NCBI RefSeq assembly: GCF_032452875.1
Contig: NC_083871.1
Span: 4,315,692-4,379,691, forward strand
Source: Bos javanicus
Taxonomy: Eukaryota; Chordata; Mammalia; Artiodactyla; Bovidae
Direction of reading: 5' to 3'
DNA length: 64,000 bases
Program-made: the position numbers and the translations under genes
In this document: piece by piece, positions 23,891 through 36,513 of the stretch
Position numbering within the stretch: the stretch's first letter is position 1
Layout of the letters: each line of letters opens with the position of its first letter
Notes under the pieces: model-generated
The model's database searches: none
What the model was told of the DNA's origin: nothing
The model's input: only the letters and a program-made list of their open reading frames with translations

Positions 23891-25139
23891 TCTTTCTTAC
23901 CAAATGTTTATGAATAGATGTTTATTTTATGGTTTCTCTTAGGACAACTTCAGGATCTTTTAAATAATTAGTTTATTAAAAAAATAGTTCTTACTATTTT
24001 CAATGGGAAGGGAATCATCAGTGCTTCTCACAACTGCAACACCAAAAGTTAATTTTGTAACTTACGTGAATTCGTTTTACTGGTACACATCTGAAAATGA
24101 AGAGTTTTAAATGTCAAGAAGATACCAAAGACTGAGAATTCCAGCACACTCACCAGAGAGTAGAGGGGACTCCAAGAGGGACAAGCCCCTCCGCACACCT
24201 TCCCAGAGCTGCACAGCCACATGTGACCACACCTGGTCCTGGCAAGGTCAGCTCTGCTTTTGCTTTCTCTCCCATTAAATTAAATTGTTAGACTTTGTAT
24301 TGAAATCCTTAAACAGATTGATAAATAGCACATTAAATGGAAAGCATGTTCAATTAGAGAAAGAAATATGAATGAATGACATGCCAGAAACAATACATAA
24401 AGTTTTCAAATCTAAGTTTTATAAAGCTAGTTTGAAGTACTTAATGATTTTATAACAAAATGCATTTTAGTCTATCATAAGCTACTTAGTCTCTCCATTT
24501 ATTCATTTTCACTTGCTAAATCCTCTAAGCTTTCCTACTTTGTCATTGTCTCATGATACCAAATTGTATATATCATGAATAAAAAAGGAAAGTGCTCTAA
24601 TGAATTCCTCAGTGGATCTTATTATGAACTGTGATTTCTTAATATATTCTTAACATATTTTTTTCTACTGAAGGACTTGTCAAGTTAAAAATAACTGAGC
24701 CTTACATTATGTTCCTATTATCTATTCATACAAACTCAACGAATAAATTCTATCATTTTGCTTTAAACATAATGAAAAATGAATTTGGCATCAACTATGT
24801 GGAGAAAATATTAAGCTTCTAAACAATACTATTTATGCTCCAAAAAGTAGCCATAGATTCAAAATCTAATGCTAAATTACTTGAAAAAATTCAGGCAAGT
24901 AGAAAATAGAGAAACTACATAAAAATAACTGGAGGTAAATATTTAATATTTTTGATTACCACTGCAAAATAGATTCTTTGATACAAAAGCTGAAAAAGTA
25001 AATTATTAAACTTTTACATCTGGAACCAAAATATAGTACTCAACTTATTATCATATAATAACTATGCATTTATATGAAGGCTTATGTTTGGAGTCTTAAC
25101 CAATAAGGCACAAAAATTCAAACTATGCAATCAACCAAA
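23891..25139. other. Mostly unassigned AT-rich sequence
   Basis: Includes a GC-richer stretch near 24150-24260 without a recognisable frame. No gene seen. Confidence 0.4.
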
Positions 25140-26103
25140 AAAACAGAGTCAAAATACCTAAAGCAACCCCCAGAATGGGTGAAAAATGTTTGAAAGGCAT
25201 ATATCTGATGAGGGATTAATATCCAGAATAAAAAAAAAAAAAAAAAACTCAGTAAATTTAACAACAAAAAACCAAAAGACAATTCAAAAATGAGCAAAAG
25301 ACTTTAAGAAGAATTCTCCAGAGAATATATGCAAATGATCAATAATCACATGCAAAGATACTCAATATCACTAAGCATTAAGGAAATGAAAATCACTATG
25401 AGATACCATTTCACATCTTTAAGGGAGTATTATTTTAAAAATATGTAAGGGGGAATTGTTTAAAAAATATGTAAGGATTATAGGAGAAAAATGGGAAGGA
25501 AGGGAGAAAAAAGGAAGGAAAAAAAGCAAGTGTTTGCAAAGATGTGGAGAAATTGGAATCTTTGTGCACTGTTGATTGGAATGTAAAATAGCACAGGCAC
25601 CAATGAAAGCAATATGGCCATTCCTCAAAGAACAAAACACACAGCATCACCCTATGATCCAGAAATTCAACTTCTGATATGTAACAAAATAACTGAAAGC
25701 AGTCTTGAAGAGGTATCTGTACACTCATGTTCATAGCACCATTATTCACAATAGACAAAAAGTGGGAGCAAACTAAGTAACTATTGGCAGGTGAATAGAT
25801 AAATAAAATGTGGTATATACATCCAATAGAGTATTATTCACTTTTTAAAAGGAAAGAAATTTCAACACATGCTACAACATGGTTGAAAACATGTCAAGTG
25901 AAGTAAGCCAATCAAAAATTAGTACTGTGATTCTACCCATATAAAGTACTAGAGACATGTTGATTGCAGGGGCTGGGGGAAAGAGGCAGTGGAGAGTTTG
26001 ATTAATGAGTATAGAGTTTCTGTTTTGGAAGATGCAAAAAGTCCTATGGATGGATTGCAGTAATGGTTTCGATTTAATGTACTCAACAATGTATAACACA
26101 ATA
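25140..26103 (+). repeat. Ancient L1 3' portion, plus strand
   Basis: ORF2 C-terminal landmarks in sense: 'gcatatatctgatgaggga' near 25198, 'gagcaaaagactttaagaag' near 25292, 'ggaaatgaaaatcactatga' near 25382, 'gtggagaaattggaatcttt' near 25543 and 'atgttcatagcaccattatt' near 25728. A purine-rich GGAAGG run lies at about 25493-25530. It continues after the SINE at 26377-26470. Confidence 0.85.
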
Positions 26104-26376
26104 CTGCTGCTGCTGCTAAGTCGCTTCAGTCGTGTCCGACTCTGTGCGACCCCATAGACGGCAGCCCACCAGGCTCCCCCGTCCCTGCGATTCTCCAGGC
26201 AAAAACAGTGGAGTGGGTTGCCATTTCCTTCTCCAGTGCATGAAAGTGAAAGTGAAAGTGAAGTTGCTCAGTCGTGTCCGATTCCTCGAGACCCCATGGA
26301 CTGTGGCCTACCAGGCTCCTCCATCCATGGAATTTTCCAGGCAAGAGTACTGGAGTGGGGTGCCATTGCCTTCTCC
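26104..26376 (-). repeat. Bov-A2 SINE inserted in L1
   Basis: CTG-repeat tail, two Bov-A units joined by a GAAAGTGAAAGTGAAAGTGAAG linker (near 26243), ending ccattgccttctcc. The host L1 resumes with atattgctgaatgg after an upstream atactgctg, consistent with a short imperfect TSD. CpGs are well preserved (gtcgtgtccgac). Confidence 0.94.
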
Positions 26377-26470
26377 ATATTGCTGAATGGTACAATATAA
26401 TTTGTCTACAATGGTATGTCTTTGTTACATTTATTTTACCACAATTAATTTTTAAAACACTAAAACAAAA
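26377..26470 (+). repeat. Ancient L1 3' terminus after SINE
   Basis: 'attgctgaatggtacaatat' followed by 'ttattttaccacaattaatt' and an A-rich end; this continues the L1 interrupted at 26103. Confidence 0.78.
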
Positions 26471-26703
26471 CATAAATTGAAATAAACTATACAAGTTTAC
26501 ATTCATATTTGAGTTTTAGCACATATATTTTAATATGTGCCAAAAGAAGTAAACACAATATTAAGATGTGATCAACTCATTTAAAAGAAATGATGTCTTA
26601 ACTGAGAGAATACACATTGTGCCCATTAATGACAGAATATACATTATTCTAAAGAGCATGCAAATATAAAAATTCTATATAATGTGATCATAGTTTCAAC
26701 ACA

Positions 26704-26726
26704 TTTTTTTTTTTTTTTTTTTTTTT
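26704..26726. repeat. Poly-T run (23 T)
   Basis: An uninterrupted T homopolymer after acattt-type sequence. It could be the A-tail of a minus-strand retroposed piece; no source body was recognised downstream. Confidence 0.85.
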
Positions 26727-26808
26727 AATTCTGAGTAATACATTTTATTTTCTACGTACAACACATTTTAAAAATTGAAATAATACACCACATTTTCCTT
26801 GAATGCAG

Positions 26809-27116
26809 GAAAATGTTGGTTTCTGGCTCAAAATGTTGAGCCAGTTTGGTTCCTGGCTCAGGGAGATCCCCTGGAGAAGGGATAGGCTACCACTCCAGTA
26901 TTCTTGGGCTTCCCTGGTGGTTCAGACGGTAGAGAATCTGCCTGCAGTGCAGGAGGCTTAGATTTGATCCCTGGGTTAGGAGATCCCCTGGAAGATGGCT
27001 TAGCAACCAACTCCAGTATTCTTGTCTGGAGAATCCCCATGGACAGAGGAGCCTGGCAGGCTACAGTCCATGCGATCACAAACAGCTGGAAATGACTGAG
27101 TGACTAAGCACAACCC
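26809..27116 (+). repeat. Bov-tA SINE, dimeric, with unusual 5' leader
   Basis: A complete unit from about 26906 (gggcttccctggtggttcag) to 27111. A partial body precedes it (ggagatcccctggagaaggg near 26860), and before that an about 45-bp leader that is not SINE and contains the inverted repeat tggctcaa/ttgagcca at 26824-26843. Near-identical flanks (accacattttccttgaatgc at 26787, accacattttccctaatgc at 27118) act as a long TSD that encloses the leader. Confidence 0.87.
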
Positions 27117-27137
27117 ACCACATTTTCCCTAATGCAG

Positions 27138-28327
27138 TTGTATTCAGATAAAAGCTAACAGTTTCTCTTTCAGACAGTGTATAGATGGATTTTAGATACA
27201 TGTCTGCATGAAAACTATGTGACACATGAATACACAAAAATCTGAGCATACTGATTCCCTGGAAACTGGAATACATCATCCAGTGGTAGTCAAGATAGGC
27301 TAGTTTATTCTCTAGTAACAAAGATCACCGAAAATCTCAGTGCAGTAACACACAACATATTCTTTCCTACTCATTCAAGTCCACAGTGAGTCTGAGTGGC
27401 TGACTTTCCACGCCTTTAGGGGAGTTTTTCTCCGTTTAGGCCAATTTATAGTCTTAATTCTTTTCTGTCTCAGGAGGACACGTTCTCCATGATCATGTCT
27501 GCAAAAGAAAGGCTGAAATTTTGACAAGGTTTTCATCCTTCTATCTGGGATATGATTCCCATCACAAACATTCACATTCCATTAACCAGAAACGGGTTCA
27601 CATTTCCAGGTAATGCCAAGAAAGGTGGATCACCCGACTTCTTGTACAGCTAGGAGGGAAAGAAGAAGCAGATCTTGGTAAGTACAATTCTTTTATTCAT
27701 TTTAAGTTGATTTAGAGAATGTGTGTCTCTCTTCAGAGACAACTAATTAAACATTTAATGAAAACATAAGTGAACTAGTGATCAAACTTATTGCACTCAC
27801 ATGCACTAGACACCTATTTATTGCCACCCATCTACTGCTGATCATAAGAGCAAATAGGCAGGGATAAATACCACTTATATTGTATAGCTTGATATAACAA
27901 TTAATTAGAAGAATGTGATGACTTTATGGGAAAATCTAAAAGTAATTAAAGCTAAATATAACTATATTAATATATTTTTATCAGCATTTTCCAAAGAAAA
28001 CATGAAGATTTCCACATTTAAGAAGAATAATTATATAATATATTAATATTTGCATTAAAATAATACTTACATGCATTTCACTATGCAAAAAACATAAGAA
28101 ACTAGTAACTTCCAAAGAGGAGAAATAAAGACAAGAAACATAAGAAGAAGCTCACTGTAATTTCTACTGCATAGTTTTGTCAATTTGAATATTCTATCCA
28201 AAATTTGCCTTAATTATTTTTTAAAAAGATCAATTAATTAATAATAAATTTTGAAAATACCCCCACTGTCAGTTGAATAAAAGGAAAAGAAAAGAAAATA
28301 ATTTAGTAAATTTATGAAAACTGTCAG
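27138..28327. other. AT-rich sequence holding first copy of a local duplication
   Basis: No gene recognised. Positions 27981-28070 are similar to 28622-28706 (see that entry). Confidence 0.4.
27981..28070 (+). repeat. Diverged direct repeat, copy A
   Basis: Shares with 28622-28706 the ordered blocks tcagcatttt/tcaacatttc, catgaagatttccacat/tatgaagactgccacag, aataattat, and tattaatatttgcattaaaa (identical in both copies). The copies are about 640 bp apart and in the same orientation. Confidence 0.75.
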
Positions 28328-28473
28328 GTGTCTCCATCCATGGGATTTCCTAGGCAAGAATACTAGAGTGGGTTGCCTTTTCCTTGTCCAAAAGATCTTC
28401 CCAATCCAGGGATCAAACCTGAATCTGCTGAATTGGCAGATGGATTATTTACCACTGAGCCACCAGGAGAGCT
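28328..28473 (-). repeat. Bov-tA SINE fragment
   Basis: A minus-strand body part (ccatgggatttcctaggcaa) plus tRNA-like head (ccactgagccaccagg). The tail-side third of the body is missing. Confidence 0.88.
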
Positions 28474-29123
28474 GTAAAGTATCAGTAGTGACTACTAATG
28501 CAGGTCAAATGAGAAAGACATTTTTAAAGATATGTTTTTAAAACTATATAAAAGGTTGTATATCATATTTCTCTATTGAATTTTCTTTCAAAAACACTTA
28601 GCTACATTAAGCACATTTTAATCAACATTTCCCCAGAAGATATGAAGACTGCCACAGGTAAGAACAATAATTATGTATTAATATTTGCATTAAAATTTTA
28701 CATTACTTTTAAAGGATATACTTAAGTATAGATCACTAAAAATTTGTATGTTGTCACATTAAGGGATTTTTAATTAAAAAAAAAAAGATGCATTTCATGA
28801 GTAAATGCATTGTTATGACTATGTGGACCTGCAAATCCACATAGTTCTTTTTATCTACATGCTCCTAGGGAAGGTGGGTGCTTTCTTTTTTTTCTCATCC
28901 CTAGAAGGATTTTCTCAATTATATCTTTGAGACTTTGATTTTGATCCAAATAAGTAGTGTTCTCTAAAAGTGAATTTGAAGAAAATCTTACCAAATTGTA
29001 ATATCTCTAATGGACCCAAAATTTACATGGACATTGTTCCAAAGTTCAATATCTCAGTTGGTGACACACCACACACACACACAAAAACTAGAAATCTGGG
29101 GATACACATGGGCATTTCTCATT
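28474..29123. other. AT-rich sequence holding second copy of a local duplication
   Basis: No gene recognised. A palindromic-looking tgtggacctgcaaatccaca lies near 28821-28840, and a short CA run at 29066-29082. Confidence 0.4.
28622..28706 (+). repeat. Diverged direct repeat, copy B
   Basis: Partner of 27981-28070. It has a 5-bp gap relative to copy A just before the shared tattaatatttgcattaaaa block. It matches no mobile element I know, so this may be a segmental or replication-slippage duplication, or two pieces of an unknown old repeat. Confidence 0.75.
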
Positions 29124-30466
29124 CCAATGGTCAGTTTTTATTCCAAACCCAAAGAAAGGCAATGCCAAAGAATGTTAAACTACCACACAATTGCACAGTT
29201 GCAGTCATCTCACAGGCTAGCAAAGTAATGCGCAAAATTCTCCAACCCAGGATATAACAATATGTGAACTGTGAAATTCCAGATGTTCAAGCTGGGTTTA
29301 GAAAAGGCAGAGGGACCAGAGATCAAATTGCCAATATCTGCTGGATCATTGATAAAGCAAGAGAGTTCCAGGAAAATATCTATTTCTGCTTTATTGACTA
29401 TGCCAAAGCATTTGACTATGTGGATCACAATAAACTGTGGAAAATTCTGGAAGAGATGGAAATACAAGACCACCTGATCTGCCTCTTGAGAAATCTGTAT
29501 GCAGGTCAGGAAGCAACAGTTAGAACTGGACATGCAACAACAAACCAGTTCCAAATTTGAAAAGGAATAAGTCAAAGCTGCATATTGTCACTGTGTATTT
29601 AACTTATATGCAGAGTACAACATGAGAAATGCTGAGCTGGATGAAGCATAATCTGGGATCAAGATTGTTGGGAGAAATATTGATAACCTCAGATTTGCAG
29701 ATGACACCACCCTTATGGCAAAAAGTGAAGAAGAACTGAAGAGCCTCTTATGAAAGTGAAAGAGGAGAGTGAAAAAGTTGGCTTAAACCTCAACATTCAG
29801 AAAACTAAGATCATGGCATCCAGTCCCATCACTTTATGGCAAACAGTGGAAATAGTGGCAAACTTTATTTTTCTGGGCTCCAAAATCACGGCATGTGATG
29901 ACTTCAGGCATGAAATAAAAAGACGCTTACTCCTTGGGAAAAAAAAAATTCTGACAAACCTACATAGTATGTTAAAAAGCAGAGACCTTACTTTGCCAAC
30001 AAAGGTCCATCTAGTCAAAGCTATGGTTTTTCCAGTGGTCATGTATGAATGTGAGAGTTGGACTATAAAGAAAGCTGAATGCCGAAGAATTGATGCTTTT
30101 GAACTGTGGTGTTGGAGAAGACTCTTGAGAGTCCCTTGGACTGCAAGGAGATCCAACCAGTCCATCGCAAAGAAAATCAGTCCTGAATGTTCATTGGAAG
30201 GACTGATGTTGAAGCTGAAACTCCAATACTTTGGCCACCTGGTGTGAAGAATTGACTCATTGGAAAAGACCCTGATGCTGGGAAAGACTGAAGGCAGAAG
30301 AAGAGGGGGAAGACAGAGGATGAGATGGTTGGATGGCTAGACCGACTCAATGAAGATGAGTTTGAGTAAGCTCCAGGAGTTGGTGTTGGTCCGGGAATCC
30401 TGGCGGGCTATATCCCATGGGATCTCAAATAGTCAGCCATGACTGAGTGACTAAATTGAACTGAAG
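29124..30466 (+). repeat. BovB LINE, 5'-truncated
   Basis: Begins near 'ggtcagtttttattccaaac' (upstream of RT) and runs to the BovB 3' end (atgactgagtgactaaattgaactga). In pieces it keeps RT motifs FIDYAKAFDYVDHNK (29264-29560 frame) and a FADD-type palm motif near 29695-29706. Frames change several times, including around an A-run at 29939-29948. An old, inactive copy. Confidence 0.95.
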
Positions 30467-31615
30467 ATGGACACTAATCACTAATTCTTTATAGTCACGC
30501 CTTTATGAAGTCTTATTGAGTCTTTCTTCAAAATATTCTCTAATTTCTCCTACTTATTCTCATCTTCTTCACAACCATTTATTTATTATCATGAATTATA
30601 AATATCACAAATTTTTCTCTAGATCTTTAATTCTTTTCCATTTGTAATCTTATTCGCCATGAATGTAGCTCATTTCTATTTTTGATAAAGAAATGCCTTT
30701 CTGAGCCTCATAGGATAGGAAGAAATACATCATTCTCATCTCCATGACCCCGCATTTGTAGGCCCTACCTGTTTCTCCCTGTCTGGGTCACCATGCCCCA
30801 TGTTCTGCCACATTCTCAGAACCCCAGTCACACTGACTTCTTTGCTCCTGGAAAATTTCATGGTGCATTTAGTTGCAACTCTTTTGTGATTGTTCACTTT
30901 GCCTGGAATGATGTCCCTAGATTTCCAGTATGCACATGGACTAAAACATAACACTCCTCAGAAACAAACAAACAAAAAAATACAACTCAGCCTATATGAA
31001 TGAGGGTACAAGAAAGTGGAAACATCTGTCTCATAGAACGCAGGAGAGTCCCAAGGTCTCCAGGATAAATAAATGAGATTCATCCAGGTAGAAAAATAAC
31101 TGCTAAAGGTAAGTGGACTCTACAGTATAAACATTTTCCTTTGTGACATTTGGTGAAGTCACACTCGAGCCAGTAATTGAGCCATGCCCACATCCACATG
31201 GATTTTTCTGAGCCTTCTAAATCTAGGAAAAGACACAGAAGACAAACAGCCAAAACATCCTTAAATACAGATAAATACCAAACAGCAACAGCATGAAAGC
31301 ATTTAACTATGTAAAATATAAAGACACAATTAATAGATTGATGATGAAGATTGGCAGATTATTCAAGGGGTAGAGCATCACTTTATGGCTTTGCTCTGAG
31401 GAGCCCACAAATCACCTGGGGACTGGGCATTCATAAGCTCAAATGTGTGTGGAATAGATATGGTTTTTCTGGTAATTGTGTGCTGAAAATACATGTTTTC
31501 TTTAGAGTTTATGAAAAATTAAAACTCAAACAAATAGTCAACATGTAGTCCATTAACTCTGGAGCACAGCTTTTTGGTTTTACTTATTGAGCAAAATACA
31601 CCTTGGCACTGTTGA
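30467..31615. other. Unassigned unique sequence
   Basis: No gene recognised. Short AAAC run at about 30963-30977. Confidence 0.4.
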
Positions 31616-31833
31616 TTCTCATGCTCGTGCTTAGTCATGTCCAACTTTTTGCAAACCTTTAGACTGTAGCCAGCCAGCTCCTTTGTCCATGGGATTTTCC
31701 AGGTAAGAATACTGGAATGGGTTGCTATTTTCCTTTCCAGGGTAATCTCCCTCACTCAAGGACTGAACCTATGTTTCCTGTGTCCCCTGCATTGCAGGAG
31801 GATTCTTTACCCACTGAGTCTTCAGGGAAGCCT
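31616..31833 (-). repeat. Bov-tA SINE with TSD
   Basis: A minus-strand Bov-tA from tcgtgcttagtcatgtccaa to gtcttcagggaagcct. A perfect 9-bp TSD, cactgttga, is at 31607-31615 and 31834-31842. There is a small extra segment (cctgtgtcc) in the tRNA-like part. Confidence 0.93.
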
Positions 31834-31934
31834 CACTGTTGAGTCCCCTAGCTCTCAAATTTCTTCTGTTGAAAAAAAGAGACTGCAGTGAGGAATCAGG
31901 GTCAGCATGACTCCTTTATAAGAGGGGTTATTGT

Positions 31935-32963
31935 TCACTGATGGGAATACCATATCACCTGACCTGCCTCTTGAGAAACCTGTATGCAGGTCAGGAAGCA
32001 ACAGTAGGAACTGGACATGGACAACAGACTGGTTCCAAATCAGGAGAGAAGTACGTCAAGGCTGCATATTGTCACCCTGCTTATTTAACTTATATGCAGA
32101 GTACATCATGAGAAACACTGGGCTAGAGGAAGCATAAGCTGGAATCAAGATTGTCGGGAGAAATATCAATAACCTCAGATATGCAGATGACACCACTTTT
32201 ATGGCAGAAAGTGAAGAAGAACTAAAGAGCCTCTTGATGAAAGTGAAAGAGGTGAGTGAAAAAGTTGTCTTAAAGCTCAACATTCAGAAAACCAAGATGA
32301 TGGCATCTGGTCCCATCACTTCATGGCAAATAGATGGGGAGACAGTGGAAACAGTGGCTGACTTTATTTTGGGGGGCTCCAAAATCACTGAAGAGGGTGA
32401 CTGTAGCCATGAAATTAAAAGATGCATACTCCTTGGAAGAAAAGTTATGATCAACCTAGACAGCATATTAAAAAGCAAAAACATTACTTTGTCAACAAAG
32501 GGCCATCTAGTCAAGGCTATGGTTTTTCCAGTGGTCATGTATGGATGTGAGAGTTGGACTATAAATAAAGCTAAGTGCCAAAAAATTGATGCTTTTGAAC
32601 TGTGGTGTTGGAGAAGACTCTTGAGATTGCCTTGGAGTGCAAGGAGATCCAACCAGTCCATCCTAAAGGATATCAGTCCTGGGTGTTCATTGGAGGGACT
32701 GATGTTGAAGCTGAAACTCCAATACTTTGGCCACATGGTGTGAAGAATTGACTCATTGGAAAAGACCCTGATGCTGGGAAAGATTGAGGGCAGGAGGTGA
32801 AGGGGATGACAGAGGATGAGATGGTTGGATGGTATCACTGACTCGATGCACATGACTTTGAGTAACCTCTGGAAGTTGGTGATGGACAAGGAGGCCTGGC
32901 GTGCTGCAGTCCATGGGGTCACAAAGAGTTAGACACGACTGAGCGACTGAACTGAACTGAAAT
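31935..32963 (+). repeat. BovB LINE, 5'-truncated
   Basis: Runs from 'gatgggaataccatatcacc' in the RT domain to the 3' end with a GAACT repeat tail at 32946-32960. The palm motif YADD is intact near 32178-32189, but the coding region lacks everything upstream and has a stop just before it (gaagcataag near 32130). The longest open piece is 32201-32743, from just after YADD into the C-terminal region. Confidence 0.95.
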
Positions 32964-33186
32964 GAGCCAAACAGGGTATACCTAGAGGTTGGTGCCTGAA
33001 GAGGAGGCAAGGCTGAGGACAAGAGTTCAATTATTATTCTTAAGATCACAGCTAACCAACAAGATGATGCATACATCATCTTCAGCTGAAGGCCAAGACT
33101 GCGGCTCTTGTAACAAGCAAATACTTATCTTAGATGCCTGGCTACACACAGATATAGTCAGTATAAGCAATGCCATGCATTTCTCT

Positions 33187-33402
33187 GGGCTTCCCTCATG
33201 GCTCAGAGGGTAAAGTGTCTGCCTGCAATGCAGGAGACACAGTTTTGATCCCTGGGTCAGGAAGATTCCCTGGAAAGGAAAATGGTAACCCACTCTAGTA
33301 TTCTTGCCTGGAGAATCCCATGGATGGAGGAGCCTGGTAGGCTAGAGTCCACGGGGTCACAAAGACTCAGATACGACTGAGCAAATTCAGTTTCACTTTA
33401 TA
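33187..33402 (+). repeat. Bov-tA SINE with perfect TSD
   Basis: Head gggcttccctcatggctcag through to a degenerate tail ending in cactttata. A perfect 9-bp TSD, catttctct, is at 33178-33186 and 33403-33411. Confidence 0.95.
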
Positions 33403-33411
33403 CATTTCTCT

Positions 33412-36400
33412 ACTGTTGTCAGATGGTTCAGCTTTCCTTAAAACTGGCCTCTGTCTTATCAGCTGCTGTCCAAGTATGCAACGTATAGCCAACTTCCTCC
33501 AGCAAGCTGATATTTTCCCTATTACATTACTAAAACTTTGGCTTGGGTGGACCCCTGGCTTGAGTCCCAAGTAACAAAAGGCAAGATTAACCAGCAAATT
33601 CTCTTCCAAGAATTCCCTCTACCATGTCCTACTACAGAGAAGTCAATCCCAAATGATATTCTGTCACCTGTAAACCCAGTAGTAGTTTCAGTTTCTGCTT
33701 AGCTTAGAGCCTTTCAGTTGCACGTAAGAGAAATCCATGACACACCAGCTTATGCAAAATGAAGATTTTGACCCCAGTAATGGAAAAGACCAGAGACCGT
33801 CTACCTCCCTGTCTCAGGGGCCCTGAATGCTCACAGAACACCATCAGGGGACAAGGGGACTATGAAAGCCAGTCTCTGGGTCTGCTTGCTCCCAAGTCAC
33901 CTACACGTGCTGACTCATACTCTCTGGGTTGGGAACAATGACCCAGAGCCGATGCAGGTAAAGTGGTCCTTGTAGTTGATGAGAGCAGAAGGGGAGAGAT
34001 CATTTCTCTAACCCGAGCTGTCATAATAGCCACTTCAACATCCCTTTGATGTTGGAGGAAGATGAACGATGGCCCTTCTGTGGTTTTGTGTGCTCCATCC
34101 AGCTTCATCCTGGGCACCCTGGCTCTCTCTGATCACCTCCAGGATAGGGCAGCAGGTCCTAAAACCGAGGCAGGGAGATGATGTAACAGACTTCCAGTAG
34201 AGTTAAGTGTTATTTTTTAGAGCTACAGAGATATTGACTTTATACCTTAAAAAATAATTCAAAAGTATTGCCTTTGGAGAGTGTGAAAAATTTTAGAAGA
34301 GATAGAACAGGAGCTTTGCTTTTCATGAAAGGTTCATCTGGTTATATTTGATAATGTATTTTATGCAGAGGTAACCTCAAGGTATATTTTAAAATAAAAT
34401 TAATAAAAGGATGATGTGGTTTATGTGTGTCTTTGCAGGATCAAGAAGTTATTCATACAGCCTAGATCCAGGTAGGAGGCAAGTTTTCATATCTCCCAAT
34501 GCTAAAATTGAATATTAGAGAACTTAAGACCTATACAATATGAGGCAAATGTAATTTGGGGCTTTGATTTTGGCTTTTAGTTAAACTAGAAGTATAGTAA
34601 TAAAATAATAATGCTCAATTTTAAACTCTGATCAAGAAAGCACAATAGAAAATGATGAGCCAATCTCAATTAAGATTATGGCTGTTAAAAAAACTAAATT
34701 AAAATAAAAGAGAATTAAGCTTGATGGTATATTAAAACATAATCTACCTAGACTAAGTAGGATTTAGGCCAAGAATGAAAGGTTAGCATTATATTTGGGG
34801 ATATATTTCTATAATACAACAAACTAACAGACATATTTCATCATCTCAGAAGCTATTCAATGCAATGAAATACACTCCCAGATCAAAAAAGTAATAAGCA
34901 GTAGTCTTTCAAGGATGGAACATAAGGATAATTCCTTTTGCAACAAGAAATATCTCTAATCATTATTATTTCTTTGGTAAGATCTTGGGAATAATAATTT
35001 TAAATTTAGAACCACTAGTGATTATTAACATTATTATTTTAAATGCTTCTGAAATATGCAGACAATTAAATATGAATGACTATAAGATATATCAACTATT
35101 AGAGAAAGAATGAAAAAATAATAGATTCAAAAGTGTCATTGTTTTCTGGAAAACAAAGAAAATGAACTAAACATCTACTGGCATTTAAATGAAAAAATAT
35201 GTGCTAAACATAAAAACTATTTTAAATCAGAGCTAAATGTCTGCAAGTGGTCATTTGTCAGAGTTAATCTCCCGATTTAGTATTTTATTATTATAGTTCT
35301 CGAATTTCAGTATTTTATTATAATAGTTCTAATCATTTTTGTTTTCAAGTCAGCATCAGAAAAATCCATGCAAATGCTATAATCCTTTATGTTCTTAATG
35401 AAGCTACCTGGGGTTACTTGTTAATAGATTTTTTTTTTTTATCCTCAATAGCAGCTGCACTTGGTTGTATTTTCTAAGCTATTCTCTTAGTATAAGTAAT
35501 ACAAATTCGTTGAGGATCTTCAGCTCAAAATCTTGTATCATTTCTAAAAATTCCCTGAATATATCTAGAATTGCAAAATCAAATGTGCTATTCCTTCATA
35601 CTCCTTCTCTCCTTTTTCCAGGGTGTAAAATGCTGAAGTTGTGTGACCAAAATATTTCATGACCACTCATGTCATAAATAATCTAACATAAACATGTTCT
35701 AGAAATGTAAGTGCTCTTCTCTGTTAATCTGATAGAAGCACATAATTAATTATGGCTTGGCTTTGAAAATGCCACATTTAAAAATGATGAAATGAAAAAA
35801 GCAGCATTCCTTTCACATGACCTGAACCTTATGTTTAGAATGTTTTATATGGAGTACCAGCTTAGATCTTAAACTGTTACATTCAAGTAGAGTCATAGTA
35901 GATATTTTAAAACCTTGAGAGAAAAGCCATAAGGGGCAACATTCTGGAAGCCTCTAGTGTCATAAAGAAAAACATGCATCAAAATAAAGATCCTCAAAAC
36001 TCAGAGGTTGCCTCAGTGCAAAAGTTCTCCTCCACTCCTTCAGACATGCCCACTGGGCTCCAAAACAGCTGTTTCTATGTCAAGGGTCAATTCCAAGGGC
36101 ACATTAGGTTAGAACTCAGTATAATACAGAGAGAAAAGAGGAAAGCTATTTCCAACTGGCCGTAGGAGAAAGGGTGTGCCCTAGTGGTTGTCATACTAAG
36201 TGTACATACTCATACAAAGTTTATATACTCTCAGCTTGGTTTATGACTATTGATTTGAAATTTATATGAAGTTATGGATAAACTAGCTTTACTCAGTTTT
36301 CTGAAGACAAGGAAAGCATCAATCCTGTTCACACACATATTCCTGCAATGTGCAATCTGTTCACTGCCTGGAGCATCTACGGCCATCCAAAGACCAAAGC

Positions 36401-36513
36401 CTGGGAGAAGACACTTGCAGAGAAGAAACAAAGGAATAACCAAAAAGCATACAAACAAAAAACCTGTGACTAACCAAAAGATTATATGTGTATCCATTAA
36501 GTGTCCCTTGTGC
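33412..36513. other. Mostly unique sequence; possible old repeat at about 33705-33960
   Basis: About 3.1 kb without a supported gene. The stretch beginning 'ttcagttgcacgtaagagaa' near 33714 and 'agcttatgcaaaatgaaga' near 33748 resembles an old mammalian interspersed repeat whose family I cannot name. A candidate microexon lies at 34439-34471. Confidence 0.4.
34439..34471 (+). other. Candidate microexon (33 nt), unproven
   Basis: A pyrimidine-rich acceptor (gtgtgtctttgcag, ending 34438) and a good donor (ccag before gtaggagg, starting 34472) bracket 33 nt, a multiple of three. Two of three frames are open; one would read SRSYSYSLDP in phase 1. Such pairs also arise by chance in 64 kb, and no flanking exons of a host gene were found. 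Confidence 0.15.

Noticed and set aside
35400..35460. Splice acceptor after the T-run near 35430 (ttatcctcaatag)
   Set aside because: A T-run plus AG occurs often in AT-rich DNA. No donor or open frame of interest follows.
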